DNA from: Actinoplanes derwentensis
GTDB lineage: Bacteria > Actinomycetota > Actinomycetes > Mycobacteriales > Micromonosporaceae
Assembly (NCBI RefSeq): GCF_900104725.1
Contig: NZ_LT629758.1
Coordinates: 9,448,001-9,512,000, forward strand
Reading direction: 5' to 3'
Length of the DNA stretch: 64,000 nt
A program made the translations under genes and the position numbers. Shown here in pieces: positions 1 to 8,291 of the stretch. The notes below the pieces were generated by a model. The model was not told where the DNA came from, did no database searches, and saw only the letters and a list, made by a program, of their open reading frames with translations. Each line of letters begins with the position of its first letter. Position 1 is the first letter of the stretch.

Positions 1-285
1 CATCCGGCCACCGGCGGCGTGCACGGCCGCGGCGACCGTCCTCCAGGCCGCGATGTCGTCCGCGGAGTGACAGTGCACCCCGTACGGGTGGCCGGCCGCG
101 TGCGGAGCCGGGCAGGTGGCCTCGCTGACGATCAGTCCGGCCGTGGCCCGTTGAGCGTAGTAGTCGGCCACGTAGGGTAGCGGCGTCCCGTTGCGGTCGG
201 CTCGGCCCCGGCCCATCGGCGCCATCACGATCCGGTTGGGCAACCGGAGACGGCCCAGCTGAACCGGTTCGAAGAGTGTCGGCAT
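1..285 (-). CDS. Old Yellow Enzyme-type alkene reductase, N-terminal part (runs off left edge)
   Basis: The first 95 codons of a flavin-dependent ene-reductase lie on the minus strand and continue beyond position 1. The ATG at 283-285 is followed by MPTLFEPVQLGRLRLPNRIV and MAPMGRGRA, the FMN-binding start typical of the NemA/OYE family. YYAQRATAGLIVSEAT follows, and the visible part ends at VHAAGGRM, as in the first strand/helix units of the TIM barrel. The family reduces activated C=C bonds with NAD(P)H, and this is what I infer here. The catalytic His/Asn pair and Tyr lie outside the window. The gene starts only about 85 bp from the inferred end of the neighbouring insertion sequence, so its promoter may lie partly within or against that element. 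Family assignment is strong, substrate unknown. Confidence 0.85.
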   Translation of the reverse strand, partial: MPTLFEPVQLGRLRLPNRIVMAPMGRGRADRNGTPLPYVADYYAQRATAGLIVSEATCPAPHAAGHPYGVHCHSADDIAAWRTVAAAVHAAGGRM

Positions 286-426
286 AATGGGATGGTCGCC
301 AGCGCTGGTGGAGGCCCCGTGGAGGCCGCCTACAGAGTCACGGTCGCCGTCGTGCCCGTCGGCACGGACGTTTCATGATCGATGGTGGCGGTGAGTGATG
401 ATTCCTGCGTTGGCGTGTCGGATATG

Positions 427-484
427 GACGAAGCTCCGTTGAGTCCAGGTCTTCTCACGGATCTGGTTCAAACGGAGCTTCGTC
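427..484 (+). promoter_or_regulatory. Hairpin covering the ribosome-binding site of the IS copy 1 transposase
   Basis: A perfect 14-bp inverted repeat (GACGAAGCTCCGTT at 427-440, its complement at 471-484) with a 30-nt loop ends directly before the GTG start at 485. The right arm contains GGAG at 474-477, seven bases before the start, so folding of the transcript would hide the ribosome-binding site. In other IS families such structures limit transposase synthesis from outside transcription. That role is inferred here. Confidence 0.65.
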
Positions 485-1675
485 GTGCCGCAGTCTGCAA
501 TCCTCGTCACCGATCCGTCTTCCGCGCCGCTGTCCGGGGACCTCTCGTTCACGCCTTCGTGTCACGGTCTGCTCGACCTGGTGCTCGCCGTCGGCGACGG
601 CCGCTCCGACCAAGGCCGTGATCACCCGGTCGCGGTCGTGCTCGCGCTGGTCGCAGCGGCCACAGTCGCCGGGCTCAAGGGCTACACCGCGATCAGCGGC
701 CGGGTCGCCGACGTGCCCACCGACGTCCTCGACAGCCTCTACCTGCGGGCCGAGGCCAGGCCGGCCGGGCGACCGTCACGCTCCACACTGTGGCGGGTCT
801 GCACCGACACCGACGGCGACGTCCTGGACACGGTGATCGCCGAGTGGACCACCACCCGGCACGCCGGCAGCGACACACCGTCACAGGTCCGCCTGGACGG
901 CAAGACCGTCCGCGGCTCCGCCGCCACCGGCGGCGAACAACTGCACCTGATCGCTGCCCTGACCGGCGCACCCGGCCCGGACCCGACCGCCGTCATCATC
1001 GCCCAGACACCGACCGACGGCGCCAAGACCCGCGAACCCGAAGCCGCTCGCGCCCTCCTGGAGACCCTCGACCTGCGCGACGTGACCGTCACCGCCGACG
1101 CCCTGCACACCGTCAAGGCCACCGCCGACCTCATCCACCAGCAAGGAGGCCACTTCGTCCTGCCGGTCAAGCAGAACCGGGCCGCGCTGTTCGACTCCCT
1201 CGACGCCCTGCCCTGGGCCGCCACGCCGATCGGTCACGAGAGCACCGAGACCGGGCACGGACGCACCACCCGCCGCACCATCCGGGTCCTTCCCGCCCCG
1301 CCCGGCCTGCGGTTCCCGCACGTCAAACAGGTCTGGCTGATCGAACGCTACGTCACTACAAGCGACGGCAAACAGTCCGCCATCGCGCAACTCGGAATCA
1401 CCAGCCACCCCGCCGAAACCGCCGGACCGGCCGCGATCGCCGCGTTCAACCGCGGCCAATGGGCCATCGAAACCCTGCACTTCATCCGCGACACCTGCTA
1501 CCGCGAGGACCAGTCCCGCATCCGCACCCGCTCCGGACCACGTGTCCTGGCATCACTGCGCAACCTCGCCATCAACGCCCTACGCCTGGCAGGCCGAACC
1601 GACATCACCGAAGCAACCCGCTGGGCCGGCCGCGACATGACCAGGCCATTCACCATCCTCGGCCTCACCAGATGA
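485..1675 (+). CDS. ISAs1-family transposase
   Basis: This 396-aa DDE transposase would cut and join the ends of IS copy 1. The visible catalytic landmarks are VRLDGKTVRG (first Asp), VTADALHTV (second Asp) and CYREDQSRIR (Glu region), in the order and spacing of the ISAs1 family. The N-terminal part, with HPVAVVLALVAAATVAGLKG and GYTAISGRVAD, matches the helical DNA-binding region of that family. The GTG at 485 is chosen because GGAG lies seven bases upstream and the frame is intact from there. It is diverged from the second transposase in this window (10967-12178), so the two copies arrived independently. The length is normal and no frameshift is visible, so it may be active. Confidence 0.88.
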   Translation: MPQSAILVTDPSSAPLSGDLSFTPSCHGLLDLVLAVGDGRSDQGRDHPVAVVLALVAAATVAGLKGYTAISGRVADVPTDVLDSLYLRAEARPAGRPSRSTLWRVCTDTDGDVLDTVIAEWTTTRHAGSDTPSQVRLDGKTVRGSAATGGEQLHLIAALTGAPGPDPTAVIIAQTPTDGAKTREPEAARALLETLDLRDVTVTADALHTVKATADLIHQQGGHFVLPVKQNRAALFDSLDALPWAATPIGHESTETGHGRTTRRTIRVLPAPPGLRFPHVKQVWLIERYVTTSDGKQSAIAQLGITSHPAETAGPAAIAAFNRGQWAIETLHFIRDTCYREDQSRIRTRSGPRVLASLRNLAINALRLAGRTDITEATRWAGRDMTRPFTILGLTR

Positions 1676-1876
1676 TGTTGAAACGGCCGTGGCCGGCGGG
1701 TTGCTGGAGGTTCTGCTCTTTCCGCTCCCGATGCTGCTCGGCGCACCCGGACACCTTGTCTGCGGCAAATGAGTGCCCGCCCAGCCGAGGTTTTATCTTG
1801 CGGCTGGCGCCGTGACGGAGCGTAAGCCGCATTGCCTGTTCCTCTACGATCAAGCCGGAGTAGTTCCGCACCTGAT

Positions 1877-2764
1877 CTAATTCTTCGGGTTGTGCCTGAT
1901 GCCGACTCGGAAACTCCGCACCGAAACATATGTGAATAATAGGCCGAAGAGTATCAAGGCGTATGCGGAAAGTTCACGACCGTGACGATTGCAGGCCTGT
2001 GGTGAGCATTCGGGAAAATCCGCCCATCCCAACAGAACCTGAATTCCCACCATGGCTATTATAGATACCCAAAAAACAATCTTGGACGGCCTCGCCATAG
2101 CCACGGGGCGCCTGTGTCCTTCATTGTGATTTTTGGCACCGAATGCCATTCGTATCGTGATCTTGATCAAAGAGAAAAAAGTTACGACAGCAAGCCCTAG
2201 CCATGGTAGCCAGCTCGCATACGCCGCAGGTATCAGCGGATCTCGGGTGATCTGGTCTCCGATATTTAGCATGTACCGATCGGCATCCGCTGAGTATTGA
2301 TAAGTAAGGTTCGGGATGAAGAACGACAGAACGAGAGCAGGCCCGGCTCCAACAACTAGCGCCCGAGCACTGCGCCCGACATCCTGGACGTCATGCTGAC
2401 GAAGTAACACCATGGAGGCGGAATAGAAGAGTGAAAGGATCGACAGGCCGAGGCAGAGAGTACCCAGTATCAAAAAGTCTCTAACCCAGAAATCCAGCAG
2501 GTCACGATTGTAAAAGTTTGCGATGACAAATGTGCAAACAATCAGTGATCCCATGTTGTAAAGAAGCGATTCAACGATCTCGGATCGCTTCAGGAATGGA
2601 TGCTCCTCGCCCCCGAGTTGCCTCCCTCCTGAGATGTATACGACAATCCCGGAGAAGGCCACGGCGGCCAGCCCAACACCTATAGTTGAGTAAGTATCAA
2701 TTAGCTTGCTCAGTGATTCCTGACTTGGCACGCTCGCAACGCCGACCGGTGTCATTTTCACCAC
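1877..2764 (-). CDS. Polytopic membrane protein of unknown function
   Basis: A 295-aa protein with about six or seven hydrophobic segments, the first near residues 27-47 and the last near 268-285. I recognise no family motif. The gene is clearly poorer in GC than its neighbours and uses codons ending in A or T more often, which suggests recent acquisition. It is isolated: on one side are about 190 bp without a gene and then IS copy 1, on the other the R repeat. The stretch 1685-1876 shows nothing I can identify. The ATG at 2764 is the first in frame, and an internal ATG four codons later is an alternative. Confidence 0.6.
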   Translation of the reverse strand: MVKMTPVGVASVPSQESLSKLIDTYSTIGVGLAAVAFSGIVVYISGGRQLGGEEHPFLKRSEIVESLLYNMGSLIVCTFVIANFYNRDLLDFWVRDFLILGTLCLGLSILSLFYSASMVLLRQHDVQDVGRSARALVVGAGPALVLSFFIPNLTYQYSADADRYMLNIGDQITRDPLIPAAYASWLPWLGLAVVTFFSLIKITIRMAFGAKNHNEGHRRPVAMARPSKIVFWVSIIAMVGIQVLLGWADFPECSPQACNRHGRELSAYALILFGLLFTYVSVRSFRVGIRHNPKN

Positions 2765-2893
2765 GCTTGATCAAATGGATCGACCGTCGATCTGCCTCCT
2801 CTTACGGGACCAACGCGAGGCTCGTTGAAGAGTGTCAGATTTCAGTCGTACTCGAGCCTTAATGATCATTCCAGCCTCGATCAGATGCACTCA

Positions 2894-3347
2894 CATCGGC
2901 ATGACAGTAAGAGTGGTTCTTCGGCATCGTCGGATCGTTCGCTTGCGTGACCTCGGGTCCTGGCTTACGGGAGCGCATTGGGAGCACGGCCCTGGCCCGA
3001 CCACGTTTCTGGGCTCGGCGAGGACGGGGCGGCATGGGGAGCAATCCACTCCTCGCTGACCACGATGTTTACCCTGTTCAGAGGCCGTCCTCAGCGCTGG
3101 CGGGGAGCACCGCCACGATGAAATCGGGTTGTTCGGGGTGGGCGGTGCGGCGCTGCTCCCAAAACAGGTGATCGGGCGGGGAGCAAGCGGGGTTGAAATC
3201 AGCAGCGTCGAGCACCGCCGAACCGCGTTCAGCAGCGTCGGGCGACGGCGGCTGAGCAGGGATGATCTATGTTTGTGCTGTTCAGTGGCTTGATCGGGCT
3301 ACGTTTCACACCGGAGAGGTCACTGGTTCGATCCCAGTATCGCCCAC
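2894..3347. repeat. R repeat, copy 1 (454 bp, ends in tRNA 3' half)
   Basis: This segment recurs almost colinearly at 9671-10121. Its right half recurs at 22680-22927, and a piece of its left half near 29447-29528. Shared landmarks are the left CATCGGCATGACAGT, a central block around GATGAAATCGGG and GCGCTGCTCCCAAAAC, and the tRNA-like right end. On the minus strand a frame from about 3254 to the stop at 3078-3080 encodes a peptide containing FWEQRRTAHPEQPDF, conserved in the other copies but here without a start codon. It fills most of the gene-free stretch 2765-3532. Confidence 0.8.
3313..3347 (+). other. tRNA-Val 3' half, putative attachment site (att1)
   Basis: These 35 bp are identical to 10087-10121 and 22893-22927. 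They read as the end of an anticodon stem, the variable region, a T-arm (GGTTCGATCCC core) and the 3' acceptor strand ATCGCCC plus discriminator A. The matching 5' acceptor strand GGGCGAT is absent upstream, so this is not a whole tRNA. The tyrosine integrase gene ends 186 bp to the right. Such 3' fragments are the usual scar of integration into a tRNA gene. Confidence 0.6.
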
Positions 3348-3391
3348 TCGGATCCACAGGTCAGCGGCATGATCGCTGACCTCGCTCATTG

Positions 3392-3419
3392 GCTCCCATC
3401 TTCGGATGGGAGCTTTTTT
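3392..3419 (+). terminator. Rho-independent terminator after att1
   Basis: A perfect 9-bp stem (GCTCCCATC at 3392-3400 and GATGGGAGC at 3405-3413) with a TTCG tetraloop is followed by six T. A second inverted repeat, GTCAGCG and CGCTGAC at 3360-3380, lies just before it. The position is as expected for the terminator of a tRNA transcript ending at att1. Confidence 0.85.
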
Positions 3420-3532
3420 GCTCCCAAGGTAACCATCCAAGTGCTCATCACTCGTTACTTCGGTGGTACGCCGAGCTCGGGATGTCCGGCACTTTCACGG
3501 CTTTTAACCGGCGAAGTCGGTTTCGGCGGGGG

Positions 3533-4630
3533 TCACCAGTAGCCGCCGTTGTCGAGCCAGCGAGCTTGCAGGCTGTCGAGTAGCCGGGTGGTCATGGTGG
3601 GGGTGACGTGGGCGTAGACGCCGCGGATGCCGGGGATGGCGTGGCCGAGGCGGTGGGCTTGGAGCACTTCGGGGGTGTGGTCTTCGTCCATCCAGGTGCG
3701 GTGGGTGTGGCGCAGATCGTGGAAGTGCATGCCGGTGAGGATGGGCGGCCAGCCGGAGCGTGGGTGACCGTCACACGCGGGTCGCCAGCGGCGGTTGTTG
3801 TAATCGGTGCGCCACAGCCACCGTCCTGTCGGTGAGCAGAAGACAGTGTCGTACGGGTGGGATCGCAGGAGCCGGTCGAGGCCGTCGACCAGAAACGGCG
3901 GCAGGGCGATGTCGCGGACGGCGGCCGGGGTTTTCGGTGGGCCGAGGGTCAGGTGGCCGCGGACTTCGTGGAGGGCGCCGGTGGTGGCCGAGACATGCAG
4001 GCGGGCTTCGGCCAGGTGCAGGTCGGCGCGGCTGAGGGCGGTGAGTTCGCTGATGCGCATGCCGGTGTTGGCGGCGGTGATCACCAGGGTGCGGGTGATG
4101 GTGTCGGGCATGCGGGCGGCGATCTGCTGGACTTGGGTGGCTGTGGCGAACGGGCGTTGCTCGCGCGGGAGGCGGCGTAGCCGGAGTCGGGCGGTGGGGT
4201 CGAAGAACATCAGGTGGTCGTCGACGGCCTCGCGCAGGATCTGGCCGAGCAGGGTGATGATGTGGCGCACGCTGCTGTCGGCGAGGTGGCTGGCCAGGCC
4301 GCGGGCGAAGGCTTTGACGTCTTGGCGGGTGATCGAGTCGATGCGCTGGCTGCCGAACGCGGGCAGGATGTGAACGCGTAGCAGGCTCTCGTAGCGGGCC
4401 AGGGTCGAGTCGGCGGCCAGATGCCCGGCCTGCCAGGTGGCGACCCACTCGTCCAGCCGGGGTGCCGGTGAGGGTTGGTAGCGCCGCCGGGCCGCTCGGG
4501 TGGCGTTGTTCAAGCGTGTTGCCTCGGCCTCGGCGTCCTCGCGGCAGGTGTAGGTGCTGTCGGTGACGGTGCGCCCGGCCCGGCGATAACGAACCCGGCT
4601 TCGGCTTCCGCGATCTTCGACCCAGGCCAT
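3533..4630 (-). CDS. int: Tyrosine recombinase / site-specific integrase
   Basis: This 365-aa phage-type integrase would recombine an element with its attachment site. Residues about 58-150 form the helical core-binding domain, with an N-terminal arm-type part before it. Residues about 160-355 form the catalytic domain with the full set of active-site positions visible: Arg192 in TGMRISEL, Lys233 in GPPKTP, His304 and Arg307 in HDLRHT, His330 in HRLGH, and the nucleophile Tyr339 in GVYAHVT. No truncation is seen. The 3' end of the gene lies 186 bp from att1, the usual arrangement for elements that target tRNA 3' ends. No excisionase gene is evident next to it. The start ATG at 4628-4630 gives the normal length for the family. 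Confidence 0.93.
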   Translation of the reverse strand: MAWVEDRGSRSRVRYRRAGRTVTDSTYTCREDAEAEATRLNNATRAARRRYQPSPAPRLDEWVATWQAGHLAADSTLARYESLLRVHILPAFGSQRIDSITRQDVKAFARGLASHLADSSVRHIITLLGQILREAVDDHLMFFDPTARLRLRRLPREQRPFATATQVQQIAARMPDTITRTLVITAANTGMRISELTALSRADLHLAEARLHVSATTGALHEVRGHLTLGPPKTPAAVRDIALPPFLVDGLDRLLRSHPYDTVFCSPTGRWLWRTDYNNRRWRPACDGHPRSGWPPILTGMHFHDLRHTHRTWMDEDHTPEVLQAHRLGHAIPGIRGVYAHVTPTMTTRLLDSLQARWLDNGGYW

Positions 4631-4995
4631 GACCGTCTCCCGACCGAACCGCTCTCCGTCTTGGCTTCCTACGGTTGTGCCATCTATGTGTTCGGCTATT
4701 TACCTGTTCCCGCATGTGGCGTGGTCAATGCGGCAGGCATCGTTCAGTCACCCGTCCGTGAACCGGTCCGGCCATGGCAACGTCGTCGGCCTGGCATAGC
4801 AGGTGGTCGGTTCCGGGTAGCTGGTCTCGGAGTAGCTGCCGGCATAGTGACGACGGTGCCCCCGGGTATTGCCTCCCGGGGCTCATCACCACAGAGGACA
4901 TCGCCATCACCGCTTTGGGCCTCACCCCAAGACCGCGTTGCTGGGAGCTCACGCCGACGGGAGCCTTGCAGCCCCTATGGCTGCACAATCTGACT
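4631..4995. other. Divergent intergenic region between integrase and HNH gene
   Basis: About 365 bp without a supported gene. Reading frames extend upstream of the HNH gene here but show no conserved sequence. The region must hold the integrase promoter and probably that of the HNH gene. I see no clear operator or terminator. Confidence 0.4.
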
Positions 4996-5544
4996 ATGGA
5001 AGGGGATCGAGAAGCGCCGACCGCCGCTGAGTTGCTGGCGTTCGCCGCCACGCTGCCAGTAGAGGAACGAGAGAAGCTTCTGGCTGCCATGCACCCTGCG
5101 CCGCTGGCACCGGAACCCGTTGGTGAGGGGACCGTGCCTGACCCGGTGTACCGGTCCTGGGCGGATTTTCTGGCCGCGACCACGACGGCTCAGCGGATGG
5201 CATGGTGCAGCCGTAAAGCGCGTCGGGCCAACCGGCCGCGGCTGATGTCCGGTCCTCCCGGCCTCCGGATCACCGCGTCGGTCGTGTGGGAGGTTCTCGA
5301 TGCGGCTGCGGGCAGGTGCGGCGACTGCGGGTCTTTCGCTGTCGAAGGCCGACCGTCCGGCCCGGACGGCAGACCTGTCGCGTGGGCTGCGATAGGTAGG
5401 CGAATCGGCTCGCTCGGGCATCGCCTTGCCCGTTTCAACGGTGGTGACAACGATCGCGACAACCTCTACTGGTGCTGCCTGTGGTGCAACACCTGGCCCT
5501 CCGAACGCCGACCAGGCGCAACGGATCACGGCGCCGTCGTGTGA
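4996..5544 (+). CDS. HNH-like zinc-binding nuclease domain protein
   Basis: A 182-aa protein whose second half looks like an HNH-type metal-finger fold. There is a first Cys pair in RCGDCGSF, a central GSLGHRLARFNGGDNDRDN with His and the Asn-rich turn, and a second Cys pair in CCLWCNTW. The N-terminal 60 residues are Ala/Glu-rich and probably helical. HNH proteins next to integrases are common in mobile elements and act as nicking or restriction enzymes; the target here is unknown. The ATG at 4996 starts a good helical N-terminus. An upstream in-frame start at 4774 would add 74 residues of poor coding quality. No strong ribosome-binding site is seen, so a leaderless message is possible. Confidence 0.65.
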   Translation: MEGDREAPTAAELLAFAATLPVEEREKLLAAMHPAPLAPEPVGEGTVPDPVYRSWADFLAATTTAQRMAWCSRKARRANRPRLMSGPPGLRITASVVWEVLDAAAGRCGDCGSFAVEGRPSGPDGRPVAWAAIGRRIGSLGHRLARFNGGDNDRDNLYWCCLWCNTWPSERRPGATDHGAVV

Positions 5545-5770
5545 TGTTGAAGCTCTGACGCTCGCAGCCCGATCATTGCCGTAGAGGAGGTGACCGGATC
5601 GCGGCAGAACAGTGCGTCGCTCGTAACGGCGCAGTGCGGTCGGGAAGTCGATTGATCAGATCGCCTGGCAGGGGATCAGTACGTTGTAAGGGCACGAACT
5701 CGACTTGATCTCTACCCCGTGATAGGCAACCTTACGTAGCTTTGGCGATTTCGGGTGGGAGGGGTCGTCG

Positions 5771-7975
5771 GTGGGTGGTTCGTCGATCAGCGGAGATAGC
5801 TTCGCGCTGTCCGATTTGTTCAGCAAGGCCACGTACGCGATCGACTACTACCAGCGCGAATATGCGTGGACTGCTGGCGATGTACGGACTCTGGTGGACG
5901 ATCTGTGCTCCCAGTTCGACGAAGCCGTCCAGGACCCGAAGACGCGCCGGGGGATGCGGTACGCCGACCCGTACTTCCTGGGGCCGATCGTCTACTACGA
6001 ACAGCGTGGCGGTTCGCGCTTTCTCGTTGACGGACAGCAACGGTTCACCACCGTGCATCTGATCTTCATGCATCTACATCGGCAGGCGCGCGAGCTAAGG
6101 CTCCGGGATGCCGAGGCTCGCCTAGATCGCGTGATCCGGGAGGCGCACGGCGGCACCTGGCGATTCCGGATCGACATCCAGGAACGCCGTGATCTCCTCC
6201 AAGCCCTCTACAACGGACGGAAGTACGAAGTCCCCGACCACGGGGCGTCGCTTTCTTTGCGGAACCTTCACGCGCGGAGTCTTGAGCTCGAGCAACTGCT
6301 AGCGGAACGGATCGCAGCGGATGATCTGAGCAGGTTCACCGATTGGTTGCTCGATCGGGTGATCTTGGTCGGGATCCAGGCGCCGAGCCGGGACACCGGT
6401 TTCCGGATCTTCGAGTCGATGAATGATCGAGGAGCCCGACTAACCGCCGTTGACCTCCTGAAAAGCTTTTTGCTGTCGCACGTGGGCCAGGACGAGGAAG
6501 AACTCAACAAGAGCTGGCGGGAGATGCTGGCATCACTGACGCCGGCCTGGGATGACCACGGCGCTCCCGGAAGATTCCTCAAGTCCGTCCTCATCGCCCA
6601 CCATGCCCGGCTGGGCGGTGAGTTCCGGGACCGCGACGACATCAACATGGCGCTGCACCTATGGATCCGCCAGAATGCGGACGGGCTTCTCGGGCTCAAG
6701 CAGCCTAACCAATACTTCCGGTTCGTCGAACAGCTGATCAAGCTGGCCACCCTATATCGCACGTTGCAGGCGGCCAGCGAACGTCCATACCCAGAGCTAG
6801 AGGCGGTCTACTTCAACGCTGTCAACGGGCTGGCCAATCAGATGACTTTCATCCTGGCCGCGATTAAGTCTGACGATCCTTTAACAGTGGCGAAAGCCAA
6901 GGCGAGGCTGGTCGCAAACTTCATCGATCGATGGTTTGTCCTCCGAGTCCTCGCCGACGAGCCGGCGCTGTCACGCGATCTCGACGATCTGACGCCGTTG
7001 CTCATCCCACAGCTACGCAAGTGCAAGACTGTTGACGATGTCGCTACGTGCCTGTGGGCGGAGATGCCGCCCGATGATGGGTACGAGTCGGTGCGGGCTT
7101 TCGGCCTACGCGGAAACAACTTGGCGCAGGTCCGCTACTTGCTGGCCAGGCTGACGGCCTTCGCGGAAAGCCAGTGGGGAGCTCCCGATCTGACAACCGC
7201 CTACCTCAGCCTCGACCGTGGATGGGATGTCGAGCACATCTTCGCCAACAAGCACGACCGGCATCCGGAGATCTCGGATCCGGTGGAGTTCCGGCTGCTC
7301 CGCAACCGCCTCGGACTACTCGGACTGCTCACGAAGACCGTCAATCGGAGTCTGCAGGATGCGGACCTCCCGGCCAAGGTCGAGGTCTATCGCAGTGAGA
7401 ACCTGTTGCTGCGCTGCCTGCACCGCGGCTTCCAGCAGAGCCAAAAACCAGTTCGTGTCCTGATCCAGAAGTACGACCTCGCCCATCACATGTGCGCGCT
7501 GCCCCGGGAGGGCGGTATCCGCGCTGCCGTCGCGCAACGGCAAGAGCTGTACCGGCGCCTGTTCTGCGAAATCTGGAAGCTGGAGTCTCTGGGTTTTCCC
7601 GCCGCCGAGCCTATTGTTGCCGAGCCGGCTGATGGCCCGGCAGGCGAAGCGACAAATGGGACGTTGACCACCTCGACGACCATGCCTGGCCGCGCGATGC
7701 GGCCGACTGACCTGCAACGCATGGTTCGCGCCGGGAAGTTACGAGCTGGCAGCGCCCTGATCGGAACCGCCGCGGGCCAGGAAGTTCGGGCAACGATCCA
7801 GGATGACGGCACTATCCGGCTCGACGCCACCGGCGATATCTTCCGCAAACCTGACGATCCCGGCCAAGCGGTCACTGGGAAACGGTGCTCGGGGATGACC
7901 TTCTGGCATACCGCCTCGACAGACGGCACCCTGCGGACCCTACGGCAGGTCCGAGACACACCAGTGACCGCCTGA
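5771..7975 (+). CDS. GmrSD-like (DUF262/DUF1524) restriction-type protein with C-terminal RAMA-like domain
   Basis: This 734-aa protein resembles modification-dependent (type IV) restriction enzymes of the GmrSD/SspE group, which act on glucosylated or phosphorothioated DNA. Residues about 10-230 are the DUF262 NTP-binding/ParB-like part, with IDYYQREYAW (QREYAW at 28-33) and VDGQQRFTT (about 87-94). Residues about 440-600 are the DUF1524 His-Asn nuclease part, with VEHIF (His at about 489) and the Asn/Leu-rich LLRNRLGLLGLL. After a Gly/Thr/Pro-rich linker, residues about 640-728 (TDLQRMVRAGKLRAGSALIG to GMTFWHTAS) look like a RAMA domain, known from DNA methylase and restriction systems. It stands alone in the element, with 226 bp upstream and no partner methylase. 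The GTG start follows a GGGTGGGAGGGG tract. Confidence 0.82.
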   Translation: MGGSSISGDSFALSDLFSKATYAIDYYQREYAWTAGDVRTLVDDLCSQFDEAVQDPKTRRGMRYADPYFLGPIVYYEQRGGSRFLVDGQQRFTTVHLIFMHLHRQARELRLRDAEARLDRVIREAHGGTWRFRIDIQERRDLLQALYNGRKYEVPDHGASLSLRNLHARSLELEQLLAERIAADDLSRFTDWLLDRVILVGIQAPSRDTGFRIFESMNDRGARLTAVDLLKSFLLSHVGQDEEELNKSWREMLASLTPAWDDHGAPGRFLKSVLIAHHARLGGEFRDRDDINMALHLWIRQNADGLLGLKQPNQYFRFVEQLIKLATLYRTLQAASERPYPELEAVYFNAVNGLANQMTFILAAIKSDDPLTVAKAKARLVANFIDRWFVLRVLADEPALSRDLDDLTPLLIPQLRKCKTVDDVATCLWAEMPPDDGYESVRAFGLRGNNLAQVRYLLARLTAFAESQWGAPDLTTAYLSLDRGWDVEHIFANKHDRHPEISDPVEFRLLRNRLGLLGLLTKTVNRSLQDADLPAKVEVYRSENLLLRCLHRGFQQSQKPVRVLIQKYDLAHHMCALPREGGIRAAVAQRQELYRRLFCEIWKLESLGFPAAEPIVAEPADGPAGEATNGTLTTSTTMPGRAMRPTDLQRMVRAGKLRAGSALIGTAAGQEVRATIQDDGTIRLDATGDIFRKPDDPGQAVTGKRCSGMTFWHTASTDGTLRTLRQVRDTPVTA

Positions 7976-8291
7976 GTGGGTTGTCAAGAAGGGGTTAGCT
8001 CCGTTTCAGGATCAGTGTGAATATTCCGAGCAGGAGTTGTTTCCGCAACCGCCCGTCCCTCGCGCGCGAGGGACGCCGAAGCTCGTCGCGCCTTGTCAGC
8101 GGCAGAAGAGGACGCTTTCGTCATAGCCAGCAGATGAATATAACCGAAGAGTCGCCGTAGCTTAGATGCCGAGCCCTGCCTAAATACTGATGCCGAGAGA
8201 AGGAACATTAACTTTAATAGCTGCTACGCGCGCTGCCCGGATACGTATCATTGGGGCGTAGACCGACAGGAGTTTCGGCGGGGGTCGAATT
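7976..8291. other. Gene-free stretch, promoter side of the GAF-like gene
   Basis: About 316 bp after the GmrSD-like gene with no reading frame I can support. The last 100 bp are AT-rich (around 8195-8270) and probably contain the promoter of the following pair. No terminator with a T-run is obvious. Confidence 0.35.

Larger units (their letters stand above)
370..1684 (+). mobile_element. ISAs1-family insertion sequence (IS copy 1)
   Basis: The element is defined by one transposase gene and imperfect terminal inverted repeats. The left end at about 370-388 begins GTTTCATGATC. The right end at about 1666-1684 reads, on the opposite strand, GTTTCAACATC. The two agree at roughly two thirds of positions and share the GTTTCA tip. 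I could not find a convincing target-site duplication, so the exact ends are tentative. It lies between the promoter side of the reductase gene and a stretch with no recognisable gene. Confidence 0.6.
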
